A stretch of 64,000 nucleotides of DNA from Thermoactinospora rubra. Lineage in GTDB: Bacteria > Actinomycetota > Actinomycetes > Streptosporangiales > Streptosporangiaceae. Positions within the stretch are counted from its first letter, which is position 1. Every line of letters begins with the position of its first letter. Positions 59,945 to 64,000 of the stretch are shown one piece after another. The stretch lies in contig NZ_MSZZ01000022.1 of assembly GCF_002093975.1 (NCBI RefSeq), positions 1 to 64,000 of the forward strand, given 5' to 3'. Position numbers and translations under genes: made by a program. Below the pieces are notes generated by a model. The model did no database searches, was not told the DNA's origin, and saw only the letters and a program-made list of their open reading frames with translations.

Positions 59945-61351
59945 TCAGGAGTCGAAGCCCAGCCCCACCCGGTCGAGCGTGCGAAGCCACAGGTTGCGCC
60001 TGCCCTCACGCCGGTCCGCCTGCTTGATGGACCAGCGGGTGAGCTGGATGGCCGCCGAGCGGAAGGGCTCGGGCGGGAACGGGATGGGCTTCTCCCTGAC
60101 CATCTGCAGGCGGGTGCGCTCGGTCTCCCGGCCGTCCAGCAGGTCGAGCATGACGTTCGCCCCGAAGCGCGTGGCCGCCACGCCCAGGCCGGTGTACCCG
60201 ACGGCGTAGGCGAGGCGCGAGCCGTACGCCGTGCCGTAGAAGGCGGAGAACCGGCTGCACGTGTCGATCACGCCGCCCCACCGGTGGGAGAAGCGGACGT
60301 CCTCCAGCTGGGGGAAGGTCTGGTAGAAGTGCTCGGCCAGCTTGACGAAGGTCTCGTCCCGCTGGTCGTAGGCGGGCTTGACCTTGCCGCCCGTGTAGTA
60401 GACGGCGTCGTAGCCGCCCCACAGGATGCTGTTGTCGTCGGTGATCCGGTAGTAGTGGAACTGGTAGGCGTTGTCGCCCATGCCCTGGCGGTTCTTCCAG
60501 CCGATCGACTCCCGCTGCTCGGGCGTCAGCGGCTCGGTCATGAGCGCGTAGTCGTAGACCGGCACCACGTAGTACTTGAGCCGTCGCAGCAGCGGCGAGA
60601 AGACGCCGGTGCCGAGCGCGACCCGGGCGGCGCGGACCTTGCCGTACTGCGTGGTCAGCAGCAGCGAGGGGCCGTCGCGGTCGATGGACTGCACCGCGGA
60701 GTGCTCGTGGATGCGAACTCCGAGGGAGAGGCAGGCCTGCCTGAGCCCCCAGGCCAGGCGGGCCGGGTCGAGCATGGCGCAGTCGCCGCGCTCCCACAGC
60801 CCGCCCAGGTAGGTGGGCGAGTTGACCTCGGCACGCGCCTGCTCGGCGTCCAGCAGCGAGATGTCCATGCCGAGCTCGCGGCCGATGGTGTAGGCCTCCT
60901 CCATGCCGTCGAGCTGCCAGGGCTCGGTGGCGACGTTCATCTCGCCGGTCCGCTCCCAGGAGCAGTCGATGCCGTAGCGGCGGATGGTGTCCTCGATCTC
61001 GTCGAGGTTCCGCACCCCCATGCGGTAGAGGGTGGCGATCTCCTGCGGCCAGCGCTGCAGGCCGTTCTCCAGGCCGTGGGTGAGGCTGGCGTGGCAGAAG
61101 CCGCCGTTGCGCCCGGAGGCGGCCCAGCCGACGGTCCTGGCCTCCAGGAGGATCACATCGCGCGAGGGGTCGCGTTCCTTGGCCAGCAGCGCGGTCCACA
61201 GTCCCGAGAAGCCGCCGCCGATGACCGCGAGGTCGGCGGAGGTTGGCCCGAACAGGCGGGGCAGGGGCTCGGGTTCGGCCGGATCCTCATCCAGCCAGTA
61301 CGGCTTGCGCTCCGCGTCAGCCAGTGCCTTGCGCGGATCCACAAATCTCAC
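59945..61351 (-). CDS. FAD-dependent amine/amino acid oxidase (PuuB/DadA-like)
   Basis: The 468-residue protein is a DAO-type flavoenzyme with the GxGxxG motif LAVIGGGFSGLWTALLAKE near residues 42-60, the GWAASGRNGGF flavin segment near 75-85, and the C-terminal GYTGLGVAATRFGANVMLDLL block. It resembles gamma-glutamylputrescine oxidase-like enzymes. Its place right after polyamine-type ABC genes suggests that it oxidises the imported amine. GTG start at 61351 with AGGGAT upstream; 128 bp separate it from potC. Confidence 0.88.
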   Translation of the reverse strand: MRFVDPRKALADAERKPYWLDEDPAEPEPLPRLFGPTSADLAVIGGGFSGLWTALLAKERDPSRDVILLEARTVGWAASGRNGGFCHASLTHGLENGLQRWPQEIATLYRMGVRNLDEIEDTIRRYGIDCSWERTGEMNVATEPWQLDGMEEAYTIGRELGMDISLLDAEQARAEVNSPTYLGGLWERGDCAMLDPARLAWGLRQACLSLGVRIHEHSAVQSIDRDGPSLLLTTQYGKVRAARVALGTGVFSPLLRRLKYYVVPVYDYALMTEPLTPEQRESIGWKNRQGMGDNAYQFHYYRITDDNSILWGGYDAVYYTGGKVKPAYDQRDETFVKLAEHFYQTFPQLEDVRFSHRWGGVIDTCSRFSAFYGTAYGSRLAYAVGYTGLGVAATRFGANVMLDLLDGRETERTRLQMVREKPIPFPPEPFRSAAIQLTRWSIKQADRREGRRNLWLRTLDRVGLGFDS

Positions 61352-61441
61352 ATCCCTTGAGGAAGAGTCAATTCGCTGATTGCCCGATCAGTCAGTTGAG
61401 CAGGCGCGGGTTCCCCCCGCCGAGATCCGATCTCGCCTCCC

Positions 61442-61469
61442 TGTTCTTGGCAGAGTGTTCTTGGCAGAG
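61442..61469. repeat. Perfect 14-bp tandem duplication after potC
   Basis: TGTTCTTGGCAGAG occurs twice head to tail (61442-61455 and 61456-61469), 10 bp from the potC stop. It could be a recent slippage event or the two halves of a regulator site for the oxidase gene. Confidence 0.75.
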
Positions 61470-61479
61470 TCCGACAGGA

Positions 61480-62253
61480 CTAGGCCCGGCGCCGGGCCGC
61501 GATGGAGTTCGCCACCGCGATGACGACGCCGATGCCGAAGATGAGCGTACCCATGACGTTGACCTGCGGCGGGATGCCGGTCTTGACCGACGCGACGATC
61601 CACAGCGGGAAGGTCATCGTCGAGCCGTTGACGAAGCTGGTCACCACGTAGTCGTCGACGCTCAGCGCGAAGGCCAGCATGGCGCCCGCCGCCACGCCCG
61701 GCATGATCGCCGGCAGCGTGACCTGCCGGAAGGTGGCCCACGGCGTGGCGCCCAGGTCCTTGGCGGCCTCCTCCAGCGCCGGGTCGAGGGTCAGGACCCG
61801 GGCCCGTACGGTCACCGTCACGAACGACAGCGAGAACAGCACGTGCGCGATCGTGATGGTGAGGGCGTCGCGCGGCAGGTTAGCCGAGACGAACAGCGAC
61901 AGCAGCGAGGCGCCCATGACCAGCTCGGGCGTGGAGATGGCGGCGAAGACCAGGAAGTTGGTCACGCCCTGGCCGCGGAAGCGGTGGCGGCCGAGGGCCA
62001 GGCCGAGCAGGGTGCCCAGCACGACCGTGACGGCGGTGGAGACGACGGCGATCAGCAGCGAGGTGACCAGCGCGCTGGTCAGCCCGTCGATCTCGAAGAG
62101 CTGGTGGTACCACTTGAGGGTGAAGCCCTGCCAGGAGGTGTTGGACTTGCTCTTCTTGTCGTTGAAGCCGAACAGGATCATCACGGCGATCGGCGAGGAC
62201 AGCCAGATGATGACCAGCCAGGTGTAGGCCTTCAGCAGACGACCGGAACTCAT
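61480..62253 (-). CDS. potC: Polyamine-type ABC transporter permease (PotC-like)
   Basis: The 257-residue protein has six hydrophobic segments and an EAA loop EEAAKDLGATPWATFRQVTLP near residues 157-177. The start VIIWLSSPIAVMILFGFND and end LIFGIGVVIAVANSI fit PotC-type permeases for spermidine/putrescine. The ATG at 62253 overlaps the potB stop (ATGA), so the two are translationally coupled. The ATPase (potA) is not in the window and may lie further right. Confidence 0.92.
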   Translation of the reverse strand: MSSGRLLKAYTWLVIIWLSSPIAVMILFGFNDKKSKSNTSWQGFTLKWYHQLFEIDGLTSALVTSLLIAVVSTAVTVVLGTLLGLALGRHRFRGQGVTNFLVFAAISTPELVMGASLLSLFVSANLPRDALTITIAHVLFSLSFVTVTVRARVLTLDPALEEAAKDLGATPWATFRQVTLPAIMPGVAAGAMLAFALSVDDYVVTSFVNGSTMTFPLWIVASVKTGIPPQVNVMGTLIFGIGVVIAVANSIAARRRA

Positions 62254-63104
62254 CGCGCCGCCGCCTCCAGCACGTTCTCGGTGCCGAGCGCGCGGGCGTA
62301 GGCGAAGATGCCCACGAGCAGCACGGCCATCAGCGTGAACGACAGCGCGGAGGCCGTCGGGTAGTTGTTGTTGGTGAGGTATTCGACCTGGATGATGTTG
62401 CCGATCATGGTGTTGTTCGTGCCGCCGAGGATCTGTGCGTTGATGGGGTCGGCCACGGCGGGCACGAACGTCATCAGCACGCCCGCGAAGACGCCCGGCA
62501 GCGACAGCGGCAGCACCACGCGGCGGAACACCGTGAACCGCGTGGCGTACAGGTCGTAGGCTGCCTCGATGACGCGCGGGTCGACCCGCTCCAGGCCCAC
62601 GTAGATCGGCAGGATCATGAAGGGCAGCCAGTTGTAGGTCAGCCCCGCGATGACCGCGAACGACGTGGCCAGGACGTGGAAGTCGGGCGACAGCAGCCCC
62701 CAGCCCTTCAGCGTGCCGAACAGGATGCCGTCGTCGGCCAGCAGGAAGCCCCACGCGATCGTCCGCAGCACGAACGACACGAAGAAGGGCAGGAGCAGCA
62801 GGAACAGGTACATCGACTTGCGGCTGCCGCCCCGGAACGCGATCCAGTATGCGACCGGGTAGCCGATCGCCAGCATGGCCAGCGTGGCGGCTCCGCCGTA
62901 CAGCAGCGACCTGACGAGCTGGGTGCTGTAGCGGCCGAGCGCGTCGGCGTAGTTGCCGAAGCTGAACGTCTGGGCGAAGCCGTCGACGACGTTGCCCGTC
63001 TGGGTGGAGACCGACGCCATGGCGGCGAGCGGCACCACTAGGAAGGCGGCCAGCCACAGCCAGCTGGGGAGCGCGAGCAGGTAGGGGGTCAGGCGGCGTC
63101 GCAT
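62250..63104 (-). CDS. potB: Polyamine-type ABC transporter permease (PotB-like)
   Basis: The 284-residue protein has six hydrophobic segments and the EAA loop EAAYDLYATRFTVFRRVVLP near residues 178-197. The segment FVSFVLRTIAWGFLLADDGIL and YNWLPFMILPIYVGLERVD are typical of PotB. ATG at 63104, 3 bp after the potD stop. It lies between potD and potC in the usual order. Confidence 0.92.
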   Translation of the reverse strand: MRRRLTPYLLALPSWLWLAAFLVVPLAAMASVSTQTGNVVDGFAQTFSFGNYADALGRYSTQLVRSLLYGGAATLAMLAIGYPVAYWIAFRGGSRKSMYLFLLLLPFFVSFVLRTIAWGFLLADDGILFGTLKGWGLLSPDFHVLATSFAVIAGLTYNWLPFMILPIYVGLERVDPRVIEAAYDLYATRFTVFRRVVLPLSLPGVFAGVLMTFVPAVADPINAQILGGTNNTMIGNIIQVEYLTNNNYPTASALSFTLMAVLLVGIFAYARALGTENVLEAAAR

Positions 63105-63107
63105 GTC

Positions 63108-64000
63108 CTAGGCCTGGGTGATCGACTGGAAGACGCGGTTGAAGATCTGCTCTTCGGCCGTGGTGAGCGTGCGGTAGGAGCGCAGCTTGGCGTAGTCGGC
63201 CTCGGAGGGGAAGATCAGCGGACTGCCGACCATCGTCTCCAGCGTCTCCTTGTCCTCGCCCTTCAGCGTGGCGGCCTTCTGCTGCAGGATGTCCTTCACC
63301 GCGGGCACCGGCGAGATGAACTGGATGTACTCCTCCAGCTCGGCGGCGACGGCCGGTTGGTAGAGGTAGTCCATGAGCATGAGCGCGTCGACCGGGTTGG
63401 CCGCGCCCTTGGGGATCAGCATGTTGTCGGTCCAGATCGTGCCGCCCTCCTCGGGCACCACGAACTTGACCGGCTCACCGGCCAGCTGGCGCTGGAAGAC
63501 GTCGCCCGACCACGCCATGGTGACCCAGACGTCGCCCTTGGAGACGGCGTCGATGTAGCTCTGGTCGTAGTACTTGCGCACCAGGCCGTCGTCGCGCTGC
63601 TTCTTCAGCAGCTCGCCGGCCTTCTCCCAGTCGGCCTGGGTGGACTTCTCCGGGTCGATGCCCAGGGCGAACATGCCGAAGTTGCCGATCTCCTGGGCGT
63701 CGCTCATCATGCCGATCCGGCCCTTGTACTTCGGGTCGAACAGCGCCTTGATGCTGGTGATGTCCTCTTTGACGTGGTCGGTGTTGTAGGCGATGCCGGT
63801 GATGCCCGAGGTGTACGGGACGGTGTACTGGTTGCCCGGGTCGTAGGAGCGCTGCTTGTACTTCTCGCCGGCGTTGGCGGCGAAGTTGGGCAGCTGGGAG
63901 TGGTCCAGGGGCACGACGTAGCCGAGCTGGATCATCTTCTGCAGCTGGACGCCGTTGGTCATGACGACGATGTCGTAGCCCAGCGACTGCCCGGCCCGCA
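63108..64000 (-). CDS. potD: Polyamine-type ABC substrate-binding protein (PotD-like), partial
   Basis: The gene is cut by the right edge of the window. The visible ~297 residues match PotD/PotF: GYDIVVMTNG at the edge, YTVPYTSGITGIAYNTD, LFDPKYKGRIGMMSDAQE, DVWVTMAWSGDVFQRQLAGEP and VPEEGGTIWTDNMLIPKGAANPVDALMLMDYL. The missing part is the N-terminus with the expected signal peptide. An internal ATG at 63962 is not the true start, as the reading frame and homology run on to 64000. Confidence 0.9.
   Translation of the reverse strand, partial: RAGQSLGYDIVVMTNGVQLQKMIQLGYVVPLDHSQLPNFAANAGEKYKQRSYDPGNQYTVPYTSGITGIAYNTDHVKEDITSIKALFDPKYKGRIGMMSDAQEIGNFGMFALGIDPEKSTQADWEKAGELLKKQRDDGLVRKYYDQSYIDAVSKGDVWVTMAWSGDVFQRQLAGEPVKFVVPEEGGTIWTDNMLIPKGAANPVDALMLMDYLYQPAVAAELEEYIQFISPVPAVKDILQQKAATLKGEDKETLETMVGSPLIFPSEADYAKLRSYRTLTTAEEQIFNRVFQSITQA

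Overview
The window is very GC-rich, uses many GTG starts, and carries actinobacterial signatures: the tig-clpP1-clpP2-clpX set, a ClgR-type operator, a DUF5753 (Scr1-type) regulator, an Eis acetyltransferase, an F420-type oxidoreductase, a mycothiol-era DsbA-like reductase and an actinobacterial ydaO (c-di-AMP) riboswitch. Gene content suggests a chromosomal segment of a filamentous actinomycete, most like Streptosporangiaceae (for example Nonomuraea). That placement is inference from content, not from a search.

Left part (1-16 kb). The first 180 bases are the promoter and leader of an rRNA operon that runs out of the window to the left. Then come valS, clpX, clpP2, clpP1, an inserted CPA1 antiporter and tig, all on the minus strand. 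A divergent DUF5753 regulator/ATPase pair follows, then two small membrane proteins, tRNA-Gly and tRNA-Pro, a PIG-L deacetylase, a P-loop-less uridine-kinase-like protein, a frameshifted LLM oxidoreductase, an orphan TrpB2 and a 25-residue bL37-like ribosomal protein.

Middle part (16-41 kb). deoR and galT are separated by a TnpB element on the opposite strand. A c-di-AMP riboswitch precedes a secreted coiled-coil cell-wall protein. Housekeeping and surface genes follow: a GAP-family protein, MmcQ, the RseP-type protease, a SpoIIE phosphatase, eis, rpiB, def, a serine hydrolase, an aldehyde dehydrogenase, a DsbA-like reductase and pepN. A compact, translationally coupled sugar operon then encodes a ROK regulator, two permeases, a binding protein, a GH15 and a GH31. 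It looks like import and intracellular hydrolysis of an alpha-gluco-oligosaccharide, with the transport ATPase supplied from elsewhere.

Right part (41-64 kb). This holds a Ser/Thr kinase, a divergent nitroreductase/Lrp pair with a LysE exporter, membrane proteins, a DedA, an EamA/GT4/DUF998 operon, an isocitrate-lyase-family enzyme, a large SARP-type regulator with its MFS pump, the remnant of a second MFS gene, a penicillin-binding-like lipoprotein, a DUF418 protein, an alpha/beta hydrolase, a PIN-domain toxin/antitoxin pair and a polyamine-type ABC operon with an FAD amine oxidase, cut by the right edge.

No single large unknown system stands out. The best leads are the TnpB with an apparent in-frame internal deletion sitting between deoR and galT, the recurring -10-like hexamer 6-8 nt before many start codons (leaderless genes), the frameshifted oxidoreductase, the 21-bp repeat array beside tig, and several regulatory palindromes and direct repeats.
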